A DNA stretch of 64,000 bases from Halobacillus_B sp963739045 (GTDB lineage Bacteria; Bacillota; Bacilli; Bacillales; Halobacillaceae). How positions within the stretch are numbered: the first letter of the stretch is position 1; each line of letters opens with the position of its first letter. Positions 55,342 through 63,660 of this stretch are shown piece by piece. The notes under the pieces are model-generated. The model was not told the DNA's origin and searched no databases. It worked only from the letters and a program-made list of their open reading frames with translations. The DNA is taken from positions 372,001 through 436,000 of the forward strand of contig CAVTYY010000001.1 of assembly GCA_963739045.1 (NCBI GenBank). Reading direction: 5' to 3'. The position numbers and the translations under genes were made by a program.

Positions 55342-55476
55342 ATGAAACGTACATTTCAACCAAATACTCGTAAGCGTAAGAAAGTACATGGTTTCCGTAC
55401 GCGTATGAGCACTAAGAACGGACGTAAAGTCCTTGCTCGTCGTCGCCAAAAAGGAAGAAAAGTTTTATCAGCATAG
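55342..55476 (+). CDS. rpmH: Ribosomal protein L34
   Basis: The 44-residue L34 sequence begins MKRTFQPNTRKRKKVHGFR and ends with basic residues. ATG 55342 follows GCAGGAGGTGTATATATA. The longer frame's upstream residues are leader sequence. It is the first gene on the plus side of oriC, ahead of rnpA. Confidence 0.98.
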   Translation: MKRTFQPNTRKRKKVHGFRTRMSTKNGRKVLARRRQKGRKVLSA

Positions 55477-55507
55477 GCCACTGAACACTATCAGTGGTCT
55501 TTTTTTC
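55477..55507 (+). terminator. Hairpin after rpmH
   Basis: CCACTGA / TCAGTGG stem with TTTTTTT following. It lies between rpmH and rnpA and probably lowers read-through, so L34 is made in excess of RnpA. Confidence 0.85.
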
Positions 55508-55567
55508 TAATTAAAGAGAAAGAAGCAGAGGAGATCTGCTGGTCTATTTACGAAGGGGCGCAATTCC

Positions 55568-55915
55568 ATGAAGAAAGCTTACCGAATTAAAAAAAATAAA
55601 GAATTCCAACAAGTATTTCAGCATGGTCAGTCTTTCGCGAATCGGCAGCTCGTCCTCTATTACTTAAGGAAGAAGGACCAGGCTCATTTTCGAATAGGAT
55701 TATCGGTAAGTAAAAAGATTGGTCCGGCCGTGGTTCGTAATCAAGTGAAACGATATTTGAGACAGGCTTTTCATGAACTGGAAGAAGAAATTAAATTTCC
55801 ATGTGATTTTGTTATTATTGCGAGAAAACCGACGAAACAAATGGAATTTCATGAAATAAAGAAGAGTTTAACCCATGTCCTTTCACGGTCCAAGCTGCTA
55901 ACGAAAAGATCATGA
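55568..55915 (+). CDS. rnpA: Ribonuclease P protein component
   Basis: RnpA assists RNase P RNA in maturing tRNA 5' ends. The RNR-type motif lies in AVVRNQVKRYLRQAFHEL; the start MKKAYRIKKNKEFQQVFQHG and FRIGLSVSKKIG are family marks. 115 residues. ATG 55568 follows GAAGGGGCGCAATTCC. Confidence 0.97.
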   Translation: MKKAYRIKKNKEFQQVFQHGQSFANRQLVLYYLRKKDQAHFRIGLSVSKKIGPAVVRNQVKRYLRQAFHELEEEIKFPCDFVIIARKPTKQMEFHEIKKSLTHVLSRSKLLTKRS

Positions 55916-56010
55916 ACTTAATCCATTTATTATATAGAATTATAAAGTGAAATAATGCTACACTGTTGGATAGAAATAGCTAGATGTGAATCGATAAGGA
56001 GGAAGGGATT

Positions 56011-56772
56011 TTGCGTAACAAGATTTTAGCGCTGCTTGTGTTTACAGGCGTGCTTACGTTCTTATCCGGGTGTTCCCAGGTTAATCAGGATATTACCGCG
56101 GATAGTACGGGTTTCTGGAGTGAATATATTGTATATCCATTATCACAAACCCTTATGTTTTTCGCTGACTTACTAGGAAATAGCTATGGTTTAGCTATTA
56201 TCGTCGTTACTATTATTATTCGTGTGATTCTGCTGCCATTAAATATCAAGCAGCTGAGAAGTTCAAAAGCCATGCAGGATATTCAGCCGCAGCTGAAAGA
56301 ATTGAAATCAAAATACAGCTCTAAAGATGCTCAAACCCAGCAGAAACTGCAAAAAGAAACGATGGAGCTTTTCCAATCAAATGGGGTTAACCCATTAGCA
56401 GGCTGTTTACCAATCGTCGTGCAAATGCCAGTTCTTATAGGTTTCTATCATGCGATTATGAGGACCCATGAGATTCAGGCGCACAGTTTTCTATGGCTTC
56501 AGCTTGGAGAGTCCGATCCTTTCTTAGCGATTCTGACCGCAGGAACCACCTTCCTGCAGCAGAAATTGATGCTTGCCGGCGGAGCTGCGGGCCAAAACCC
56601 GCAAATGCAGATGATGCTTTACATTATGCCGCTGATGATCGGTACATTTGCTTTCTTTTTCCCATCAGCGCTGGCATTATACTGGATCGTTGGTAACTGT
56701 GTCATGATCGCGCAAACGATCTTTATTCGTAAGCCAATGATGAAAGATGCGACAGGAGGAACTGAAAAGTGA
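56011..56772 (+). CDS. yidC: Membrane protein insertase YidC1 (SpoIIIJ)
   Basis: YidC inserts membrane proteins; the SpoIIIJ paralogue is also needed for forespore sigma-G activity. It has a lipoprotein signal (LLVFTGVLTFLSGCSQ), five membrane segments, the conserved Arg in VTIIIRVILLPLNIKQL and the hydrophilic groove region. 253 residues. TTG 56011 follows AAGGAGGAAGGGATT. It overlaps jag by a few bases. Confidence 0.95.
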   Translation: MRNKILALLVFTGVLTFLSGCSQVNQDITADSTGFWSEYIVYPLSQTLMFFADLLGNSYGLAIIVVTIIIRVILLPLNIKQLRSSKAMQDIQPQLKELKSKYSSKDAQTQQKLQKETMELFQSNGVNPLAGCLPIVVQMPVLIGFYHAIMRTHEIQAHSFLWLQLGESDPFLAILTAGTTFLQQKLMLAGGAAGQNPQMQMMLYIMPLMIGTFAFFFPSALALYWIVGNCVMIAQTIFIRKPMMKDATGGTEK

Positions 56773-57383
56773 AGCAGATGACTGCTACTGGAACTACTGT
56801 TGAAGAAGCGGTCCAATCAGCACTAGAGCAATTACAAACATCAAGGGACCAAGTAAATGTGGATGTCATTGATGAGGGTAAAAAAGGTTTTTTAGGATTT
56901 GGTTCAAAACCGGCTATTGTTAAAGTCTCCATTCTGAAAGATCCTGTGCAGGATGCCGAATTATTCATCGCAGAAGTAGCAGAAAAAATGGGGGCTCCTG
57001 TTGAAACGAAAACAGAAGTTCAGAACCGTGATATTTCTATTGATTTAGCAGGAGAGAAAATTGCTTTACTTATAGGGAAACGCGGCCAAACCTTAAATTC
57101 ACTGCAATATCTTGTTCAGCTCGTCGTCAATCGGGAATCGGATCAGTTTTACACCGTTCTTCTCGATGCGGAGGGTTATCGGGACAGGCGTAAAGAAACG
57201 CTGGAAACTTTGGCTGAACGTTTAGCGGACAAGGCTGTTCGGACAGGCAAAGCGGTGAAGCTTGAACCGATGCCGTCCTATGAAAGAAAAATTATTCATA
57301 CGGCATTGCAAGATCATCATAAAGTAAAAACGGACTCAAATGGCAATGATCCTAAGCGTCATGTTGTGATTGAGCCGATATAA
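56769..57383 (+). CDS. jag: RNA-binding protein Jag (KhpB)
   Basis: Jag has an N-terminal Jag_N domain (MKQMTATGTTVEEAVQSALE ... GKKGFLGFGSKPA), a KH-II domain with LIGKRGQTLNSLQYLVQLVVN and a C-terminal R3H domain (EPMPSYERKIIHTALQDH). It is an RNA-binding protein tied to cell-envelope control in Firmicutes. 204 residues, start GTG 56769 overlapping the yidC stop. Confidence 0.96.
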   Translation: MKQMTATGTTVEEAVQSALEQLQTSRDQVNVDVIDEGKKGFLGFGSKPAIVKVSILKDPVQDAELFIAEVAEKMGAPVETKTEVQNRDISIDLAGEKIALLIGKRGQTLNSLQYLVQLVVNRESDQFYTVLLDAEGYRDRRKETLETLAERLADKAVRTGKAVKLEPMPSYERKIIHTALQDHHKVKTDSNGNDPKRHVVIEPI

Positions 57384-57396
57384 TGGTTATGACTTC

Positions 57397-57437
57397 TACT
57401 TCTGTCAAAGTGATTTGGCAGGAGTATTTTTTTTGGC
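57397..57437 (+). terminator. Terminator after jag
   Basis: ACTTCTGTCA / TGGCAGGAGT (two G-T pairs) with an 8-base loop, then ATTTTTTTT. Confidence 0.82.
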
Positions 57438-57467
57438 TGAAATTTCCGATACGTTTAACAGCGATTA

Positions 57468-57957
57468 GAGGTCGGGGAAATAACTCGCTTTCCATGGGCG
57501 GCCGGTGAGCTTCCTCGGGCAAAGCCCTGTGGGATCTCACCTGTCCTATCCTCCCATAGGAGTCTCGTCATTTCCCCGACCTCTTTATGATGGTGGTGTG
57601 AACGGAAATATTAAATAGCAGTGGACTAAATAAGAATCTATCTTCAAGAAAGTAAATCATAGCAATGAACCATCTAGTAATAATATCTCCAACGATTCAA
57701 TCTCCTAATGTTGGCTGTTTTTCTTAAATCGAAAGCTGCTCTTTACTAGCATTTTCTACTCCTTCTTTCGGATTCTAGCAGAAATGTAGATATTCGATGT
57801 CTTAATGGGTCGTTCATTTCGCAAGGTCAGGGTGGCGAGGAACGACGAGACTCCCGCGGGAGAAGGAGGTAGGCGAGACCCCACAGGGAGTGACGAACGA
57901 CCGAGGAGGCTTGCCAGTTCCCCCGCAGGAAAGCGAGTTGTTTCCTCGCCGACCCTA
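57468..57957. repeat. Inverted R2 pair between jag and mnmE
   Basis: A minus-oriented R2 unit (57468-57584) and a plus-oriented unit (57826-57957) flank about 240 bp with no recognisable gene. The arrangement is the same as in the two composite blocks, but the interior is not obviously related. The plus unit's outer flank (GGTCGGCGAGG ... GACCCTAACTCTAAT) matches, inverted, the left flank of the blocks. Confidence 0.82.
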
Positions 57958-58053
57958 ACTCTAATTTTTGCAACAGTTTTAAATGTCATCGATTATTGTT
58001 TTGACATTTACTTATAGATTTCATTTAAAGAATGGAATAAGTAGTTATGCACA

Positions 58054-58170
58054 TGTGGATAATGTTTTCTAAGAAGAACTTTAAAAATATCTGTTGATAT
58101 CTTTTCAAAACACCCGGATATGTGGTAATCTATTAAGTTAGTGACTACTGAAATTTATTGCTGTGGATAA
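58054..58170. other. Two DnaA boxes upstream of mnmE
   Basis: Perfect TGTGGATAA boxes lie at 58054-58062 and 58162-58170. The second lies 37 bp before the mnmE start and may overlap its promoter. They are 3 kb beyond the oriC cluster. Confidence 0.7.
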
Positions 58171-58207
58171 CTATAAATATAAATGATGAAAGAAGGAGGT
58201 GGCGTGT

Positions 58208-59584
58208 GTGGAAACTGATACAATAACGGCCATTTCAACGCCGATGGGAGAAGGAGCCATTGCGATCGTTCGATTAAGTGGATCAGAAGCGGTGGCCATT
58301 TCAAACCGTTTATTTCGCGGGAAAGATTTAAACCTTGTCGATTCGCACACTATGCATTATGGAAAAATCATTGATCCGGACACTGGAGAAATGGCGGAGG
58401 AAGTGATGGTTTCCATCATGCGGGCTCCTAAGACTTTTACTAGAGAAGATATCGTAGAAATTAACTGCCACGGCGGGCTGGTTTCTGTGAATCGTGTCCT
58501 GGAGATCGTGCTCGAAACTGGTGCTCGCTTAGCGGAACCAGGTGAATTTACGAAGCGTGCTTTCTTAAACGGCAGGATTGATTTATCACAGGCAGAAGCG
58601 GTGATGGATTTAATCCGTGCCAAGACGGACCGGGCGATGAATGTCGCCTTAAAACAAATGGATGGTCGTCTGTCTCATCTGATTCAGGATTTACGGCAAA
58701 AGCTGCTTGAGACGCTCGCACACGTGGAAGTAAACATTGACTATCCTGAATACGACGACGTTGAAGAAATGTCTCACGAGATGATGAAAGAGAAAACGGA
58801 TGAAGTTCATCGTGAGGTTACAAAGCTGTTAGAAACCGCTCGTCAGGGGAAAATTTTAAGAGAAGGATTAGCAACCGCGATCATCGGGCGACCGAACGTG
58901 GGGAAATCCTCGCTTATGAACGCCCTTGTTCATGAGAATAAAGCAATTGTTACAGAAATCCCTGGGACGACTCGGGATGTGATTGAGGAGTACGTAAATG
59001 TCCGCGGCGTTCCGCTCCGGTTAGTGGACACAGCGGGGATCCGTGAAACGGAAGATATCGTGGAGCGGATTGGTGTCGAACGCTCCAGACAAGTATTGAA
59101 AGAAGCAGACCTCATCCTGCTTGTGTTAAACTATGGAGATGAGCTGACAGAAGAAGATGAAAAACTTTTTGAAGCGATTGATGACATGAATGTCATTGTT
59201 ATTGTTAATAAAATGGATTTAGAACAGCGGCTTGATATAGATAGGGTCAAAGCATTAACGGCTGAACACCCAGTGATCACCACAGCCTTGATCCGTGAAG
59301 AAGGAATTGACCAGTTAGAAAATGCGATTGCCGATACGTTCTTTGAAGGAGAGCTTGACGCAGGCGATATGACGTATGTTTCCAACGTCCGTCATGTCCA
59401 GCTTCTCAAGCAGGCGAAAGAAGCTCTTGAGGATGCTCAGAACGGGATGGAAATGGGTGTTCCATTGGATGTTGTTCAAATTGATGTCACAAGAACCTGG
59501 GAAATTCTTGGGGAAATCATTGGAGAAGCCGTCCACGAAAGTCTCATTGATCAGCTGTTCTCGCAATTTTGCTTAGGGAAATAA
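58208..59584 (+). CDS. mnmE: tRNA modification GTPase MnmE
   Basis: MnmE with MnmG adds the carboxymethylaminomethyl group to U34 of certain tRNAs. Motifs are TISTP-like TAISTPMGEGAIAIVRLSG, the G1 loop GRPNVGKSSLMNAL, DTAGIRETEDIVERIG, NKMD, and the C-terminal CLGK that binds the folate-derived carbon. I choose GTG 58208, 8 bases after AAGGAGG, not the GTG three codons earlier. 458 residues. Confidence 0.96.
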   Translation: METDTITAISTPMGEGAIAIVRLSGSEAVAISNRLFRGKDLNLVDSHTMHYGKIIDPDTGEMAEEVMVSIMRAPKTFTREDIVEINCHGGLVSVNRVLEIVLETGARLAEPGEFTKRAFLNGRIDLSQAEAVMDLIRAKTDRAMNVALKQMDGRLSHLIQDLRQKLLETLAHVEVNIDYPEYDDVEEMSHEMMKEKTDEVHREVTKLLETARQGKILREGLATAIIGRPNVGKSSLMNALVHENKAIVTEIPGTTRDVIEEYVNVRGVPLRLVDTAGIRETEDIVERIGVERSRQVLKEADLILLVLNYGDELTEEDEKLFEAIDDMNVIVIVNKMDLEQRLDIDRVKALTAEHPVITTALIREEGIDQLENAIADTFFEGELDAGDMTYVSNVRHVQLLKQAKEALEDAQNGMEMGVPLDVVQIDVTRTWEILGEIIGEAVHESLIDQLFSQFCLGK

Positions 59585-59609
59585 CATCAGCGAAGGAGAG
59601 ACAAACCAA

Positions 59610-61499
59610 ATGACTTATGATGCAGGGCATTATGATGTAATTGTAATTGGTGCCGGTCATGCGGGGGTTGAAGCAGCATTGGCATCCGCCAGAAGAGGCG
59701 CAAAGACGCTCATGCTTACTCTCAACCTTGATATGGTTGCGTTTATGCCGTGTAACCCGTCCATTGGCGGACCGGCGAAAGGAATTGTTGTACGGGAAAT
59801 TGACGCTTTAGGCGGAGCTATGGGGAAAGTCATCGACAAAACCCATATTCAAATGCGTCTGCTTAACACGAGAAAAGGACCTGCGGTAAGAGCGCTGCGT
59901 GCGCAGGCCGACAAACCGCTTTATATTAAAGAAATGAAACGTGTATTAGAGAATCAGGAAAACCTTACGCTTCGTCAGGGTATGGTCGAACGCCTAATGG
60001 TGGAGGATAACCAAATCAAAGGAGTCGTTACGGAAACGAAGGCTGCTTACTATGCGCCGACCGTTATTGTTACAACAGGGACCTTTATGCGCGGAAAAGT
60101 CATTATCGGCGACCTCGCTTATGAGAGTGGTCCTAATAACCAGCGGACTTCCGTCTCCTTATCCGAACACCTGGAAGAGCTTGGGGTTGATATGGTTCGG
60201 TTTAAAACTGGCACGCCTATGCGTGTGAACAGCCATACCATCGACTATTCCAAAACCGAAATACAGCCAGGAGAAGAGGAACCTCGGTCTTTTTCTTATG
60301 AAACGACTGAATTTATTACCGACCAAATTCCTTGCTGGTTAACGTATACGAATGAGGAAACTCATAGAATTATTAATGAAAATCTCAGTCTTTCTGCGAT
60401 GTATTCAGGGATGATTAAAGGAACCGGACCGCGTTATTGTCCGTCTATCGAAGACAAGATTGTCCGTTTCCATGATAAACCCCGCCATCAGATCTTTCTG
60501 GAGCCAGAAGGAAGAGATACGGAAGAGGTGTATGTGCAAGGGTTATCCACTTCGCTTCCTGAATTTGTCCAAAATGAAATGATGAAAACCGTGCCGGGGC
60601 TGGAAAATGCGGAAATCATGCGTGCTGGCTATGCGATCGAATATGATTCCGTGGTTCCAACGCAGCTATGGCCAACGCTTGAAACGAAGCAAATCAGCGG
60701 TCTGTTTACAGCGGGACAAATTAATGGCACGTCCGGGTACGAAGAAGCGGCCGGCCAGGGACTTATGGCAGGCATTAACGCTGCAGCCAAAGCTCTCGAT
60801 CTGGAAACGTTAATTCTGGACAGGTCTCAAGGGTATATTGGTGTTATGATTGATGATCTCGTAACTAAAGGAACGGGTGAACCGTATCGTCTGCTGACTT
60901 CTCGCGCAGAGTTCCGATTATTACTTCGTCATGATAATGCAGATTTACGCTTACTGGAAATCGGTCATGAGCTTGGACTAGTTCCAACCGAACGCTATGA
61001 ACGCTTCCTGGAAAAGAAACAACACATTGAAGCAGAGAAGGCCCGTTTAGAGAACCTTATTATTAAAAATACCGATGATGTTCAGGAAATTGTAGAGGAA
61101 GCTGGCGGGTCTCGTCTTAAAGATGCTGTTCGAGCTACCGATCTTCTTAAACGCCCAGAAATGAACTATCACCATATTGAAAGAATTTCACCAAGTGATG
61201 TACCACTCACAGAAGATATTAAAGAGCAGGTCGAAATTCAGGTGAAATACTATGGCTATATTAAAAAAGCACTTGAGCAAATTGATCGGATGAAGAAAAT
61301 GGAATCCAAATCGATCCCTGAGAATATCGACTATGATGACATTAACGGACTCGCTACAGAGGCAAGAGACCGGCTGAAAGAAGTTCGTCCACTTTCCGTC
61401 GGCCAGGCATCCCGTGTCTCCGGTGTGAACCCAGCGGATGTTTCCATTTTACTTGTCTATATTGAACAAGGAAAAATCGCCCGGGTTTCCGGGGAATAA
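59610..61499 (+). CDS. mnmG: tRNA modification FAD enzyme MnmG (GidA)
   Basis: MnmG is the FAD partner of MnmE. It has VIVIGAGHAGVEAALASAR (FAD loop), CNPSIGGPAKGIVVREIDALGG (GidA signature), GTSGYEEAAGQGLMAGINAA and the C-terminal helical domain ending SGVNPADVSILLVYIEQ. 629 residues. ATG 59610 follows GAAGGAGAGACAAACCAA, 25 bp after mnmE. Confidence 0.98.
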   Translation: MTYDAGHYDVIVIGAGHAGVEAALASARRGAKTLMLTLNLDMVAFMPCNPSIGGPAKGIVVREIDALGGAMGKVIDKTHIQMRLLNTRKGPAVRALRAQADKPLYIKEMKRVLENQENLTLRQGMVERLMVEDNQIKGVVTETKAAYYAPTVIVTTGTFMRGKVIIGDLAYESGPNNQRTSVSLSEHLEELGVDMVRFKTGTPMRVNSHTIDYSKTEIQPGEEEPRSFSYETTEFITDQIPCWLTYTNEETHRIINENLSLSAMYSGMIKGTGPRYCPSIEDKIVRFHDKPRHQIFLEPEGRDTEEVYVQGLSTSLPEFVQNEMMKTVPGLENAEIMRAGYAIEYDSVVPTQLWPTLETKQISGLFTAGQINGTSGYEEAAGQGLMAGINAAAKALDLETLILDRSQGYIGVMIDDLVTKGTGEPYRLLTSRAEFRLLLRHDNADLRLLEIGHELGLVPTERYERFLEKKQHIEAEKARLENLIIKNTDDVQEIVEEAGGSRLKDAVRATDLLKRPEMNYHHIERISPSDVPLTEDIKEQVEIQVKYYGYIKKALEQIDRMKKMESKSIPENIDYDDINGLATEARDRLKEVRPLSVGQASRVSGVNPADVSILLVYIEQGKIARVSGE

Positions 61500-61514
61500 A
61501 GAAAGGATGGACTC

Positions 61515-62231
61515 ATGGATACAAACACCTTTCTACAAGCTTTAAAAGAACAAGGTATTGAACTAAGTGAGAAGCAGCAGTACCAGTTTCAGCAATACTT
61601 CAACATTCTCGTAGAGTGGAATGAAAAGATGAATCTCACAGCAATTACGGATCTGGAAGGGGTTTATTTGAAACACTTTTATGATTCGTTAACCGCTGCC
61701 TTTTACTATGATTTTTCCAAGCCGCTGCGGATCTGTGATGTCGGTGCCGGCGCCGGCTTTCCCAGTCTGCCTTTGAAAATCGTATTTCCGCATCTGAAAG
61801 TAACGATTGTCGATTCGTTAAAGAAGCGGATCACCTTTTTGAACCACTTAGCCCATGAGCTTGAGCTCGATGATGTGGCCTTCTACCACGATCGTGCGGA
61901 GAATTTTGGAAAAAATGCCAAGTTTCGCGAAAGCTATGATTTAGTCATGGCAAGAGCGGTTGCCCGCATGTCCGTTTTAAGTGAACTGTGCTTGCCCTTA
62001 ACCGTAAAAGGAGGGCATTTCATGGCCATGAAAGGTCCTCATTTACAGGATGAAATGGAAGAGGCAAATCTAGCACTTCAGACGGTTGGAGGCGAAGTTC
62101 AGGATATTCATACGTTTGAACTGCCTGAAGAAGGCGGCGAGCGTAATATTGCCTTGGTAGAAAAGCGTAGAAAAACACCTAAGAAATACCCGCGTAAAGC
62201 GGGAACACCGAATAAAACGCCGATTCAATAA
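61515..62231 (+). CDS. rsmG: 16S rRNA (guanine527-N7)-methyltransferase RsmG (GidB)
   Basis: RsmG methylates G527 of 16S rRNA using SAM. The SAM site is CDVGAGAGFPSLPLKI; VDSLKKRITFLNHL and MARAVARMSVLSELCLPL follow. 238 residues with a basic tail. ATG 61515 follows AAAGGATGGACTC, 15 bp after mnmG. In B. subtilis noc follows; here a terminator and unrelated genes do. Confidence 0.97.
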   Translation: MDTNTFLQALKEQGIELSEKQQYQFQQYFNILVEWNEKMNLTAITDLEGVYLKHFYDSLTAAFYYDFSKPLRICDVGAGAGFPSLPLKIVFPHLKVTIVDSLKKRITFLNHLAHELELDDVAFYHDRAENFGKNAKFRESYDLVMARAVARMSVLSELCLPLTVKGGHFMAMKGPHLQDEMEEANLALQTVGGEVQDIHTFELPEEGGERNIALVEKRRKTPKKYPRKAGTPNKTPIQ

Positions 62232-62253
62232 TACAAACGAAGCTGGGATAACC

Positions 62254-62294
62254 AGAAAACCCGAACCAAAGAAAATCAATGGTTCGGGTTTTCT
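62254..62294. terminator. rsmG terminator
   Basis: AGAAAACCCGAACC / GGTTCGGGTTTTCT, 14-bp perfect stem, same as at 9990 with a different loop. Confidence 0.9.
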
Positions 62295-62423
62295 GCGTTC
62301 CAGGGAGATGAAATCATCAAAAAGCCGGACTAAGTTTCTATTTCAGGATATAATTTCCTATTTATCTTAACTATGATAATTTAGAAGAAGGTACATTATT
62401 TTTCAATCGTGAGGTGAAAGATT

Positions 62424-63050
62424 ATCGGTTCCAGAGTGATGCATTTAATTGCTGCCTATCAAATTGCCAACGCCTATTCGATCGATCGTAAAACCGAAAT
62501 GCTTGCAGGTGCTTTAGCCCCGGACGCTGTTTCTTCTAAAGACACGACTCATTATTACATAGGAAAGCATGAGGATTATTCAAGAACGATGGATTTACAG
62601 CGTTTTGTTACCGAGCATAAAAGTGAGCTCAGCTCGCCTTTTTGGTTAGGCTATTATTCGCATTTAATTGCTGACCATATATGGCTGCAGGGTTTCTACT
62701 TTTCCTGGTTGAGAAATCGTATGGAAAATGATCCGCAATTTTATACAGTTTACCATGAAGATTTCCGTTTGCTGAATGGGAAATTGCTGAAGCATTTTGG
62801 ATTAAAGGAAGAGCTTGAGGCAAGCTTGCAAGCCTTCTGTTCATTTCCGGAAATGAAAGAGATTAATAAAGCGGACGTCAGTAGCTTTCTCGACTCTGCC
62901 GTAGAGGATTTACACTACAGTCAGGAGGATCTTAACGCGCCTCTTCAGGTATTTACCATGCCGCAAATCATTGGTTATATCTGTACGAGTGTGGATAAAA
63001 GTCTGGTGTTGATGAATCGCTTGTCAGGATTAGAAGGAGGACGCTTATGA
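62424..63050 (+). CDS. Zinc-dependent phospholipase C-like protein, probable non-AUG start
   Basis: This protein of about 208 residues has His/Asp clusters (HYYIGKHEDYS, YYSHLIADHIW) typical of the zinc-dependent phospholipase C-like family found in bacilli. Its real function is unknown. The only standard start, GTG 62436, lies 19 bases from GAGGTG. In frame just upstream stands ATC-GGT-TCC-AGA, 7 bases after GAGGTG, giving GSRVMHL, a start typical of the family. So I propose ATC 62424 (or ATT 62421). The gene overlaps the next by ATGA. Confidence 0.7.
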   Translation: MGSRVMHLIAAYQIANAYSIDRKTEMLAGALAPDAVSSKDTTHYYIGKHEDYSRTMDLQRFVTEHKSELSSPFWLGYYSHLIADHIWLQGFYFSWLRNRMENDPQFYTVYHEDFRLLNGKLLKHFGLKEELEASLQAFCSFPEMKEINKADVSSFLDSAVEDLHYSQEDLNAPLQVFTMPQIIGYICTSVDKSLVLMNRLSGLEGGRL

Positions 63051-63535
63051 AGATCGTCGTATTAGCAGACACCCATTTCCCGAAAAAAGGCAGCCAGCTT
63101 CCTTCACGACTATTAGAAGAGCTTCCCGGCGCAGACTTAATCATTCATGCAGGTGACTGGCAGACACCTTCGCTTTATGAGGAATTAGCCGGTTACGCTC
63201 CCGTAAAAGGAGTGTATGGAAACGTCGATGGAGATGACATCAAAGCGCTGGTCCCCTTTCAGCAAATACTTGAAATAGAAGGAAAGCGTATCGGTCTGGT
63301 TCACGGCCATGGAGAAAAGAAAACCACGGAGAAACGCGTGGTAGAAGCCTTTTCAGAAGATCAAGTCGATCTGATTATTTTCGGTCACTCTCACCTGCCG
63401 CTCTTGCGTTATGTCAAAAAGGTGATGATTTTCAACCCTGGATCTGTCACAGATAAGCGGAAACTCCCCTATTATTCTTTCGGTATTTTACATGTCAATG
63501 AAGAAATTGAAGCTCGCCATATATTCTTTTCTTAA
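63047..63535 (+). CDS. YfcE/MJ0936-type metallophosphoesterase
   Basis: This 162-residue calcineurin-fold phosphodiesterase has all metal motifs: VLADTHFP, IIHAGDWQ, GVYGNVDGDD, GLVHGHG and IIFGHSHLPLL. The natural substrate of the family is uncertain. ATG 63047 overlaps the previous stop and follows AGGAGGACGCTT, so the two are one operon. Confidence 0.92.
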   Translation: MKIVVLADTHFPKKGSQLPSRLLEELPGADLIIHAGDWQTPSLYEELAGYAPVKGVYGNVDGDDIKALVPFQQILEIEGKRIGLVHGHGEKKTTEKRVVEAFSEDQVDLIIFGHSHLPLLRYVKKVMIFNPGSVTDKRKLPYYSFGILHVNEEIEARHIFFS

Positions 63536-63607
63536 GTTAAGTGAAAAAAATTTTTATCACTAATCACTATACAAGAAAGGAATTTTAGTGTTAAAGTCGA
63601 AGTAGTT

Positions 63608-63623
63608 AAGAGAACGCTTTCTT
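63608..63623. promoter_or_regulatory. Possible cre/LacI-type operator before the SDR gene
   Basis: AAGAAAGCGTTCTCTT (minus strand) shares AAAGCGTT with the catabolite-response element but misses two end positions. It lies about 40 bp before the SDR start. Confidence 0.3.
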
Positions 63624-63660
63624 ATTAGTGTTTTAAATATGAGAGAAAAAGGGGATTTTT

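Noticed and set aside
58715..58735. CACGTG inside mnmE as a second parS
   Set aside because: The flanking bases do not match the parS consensus beyond the six-base core.
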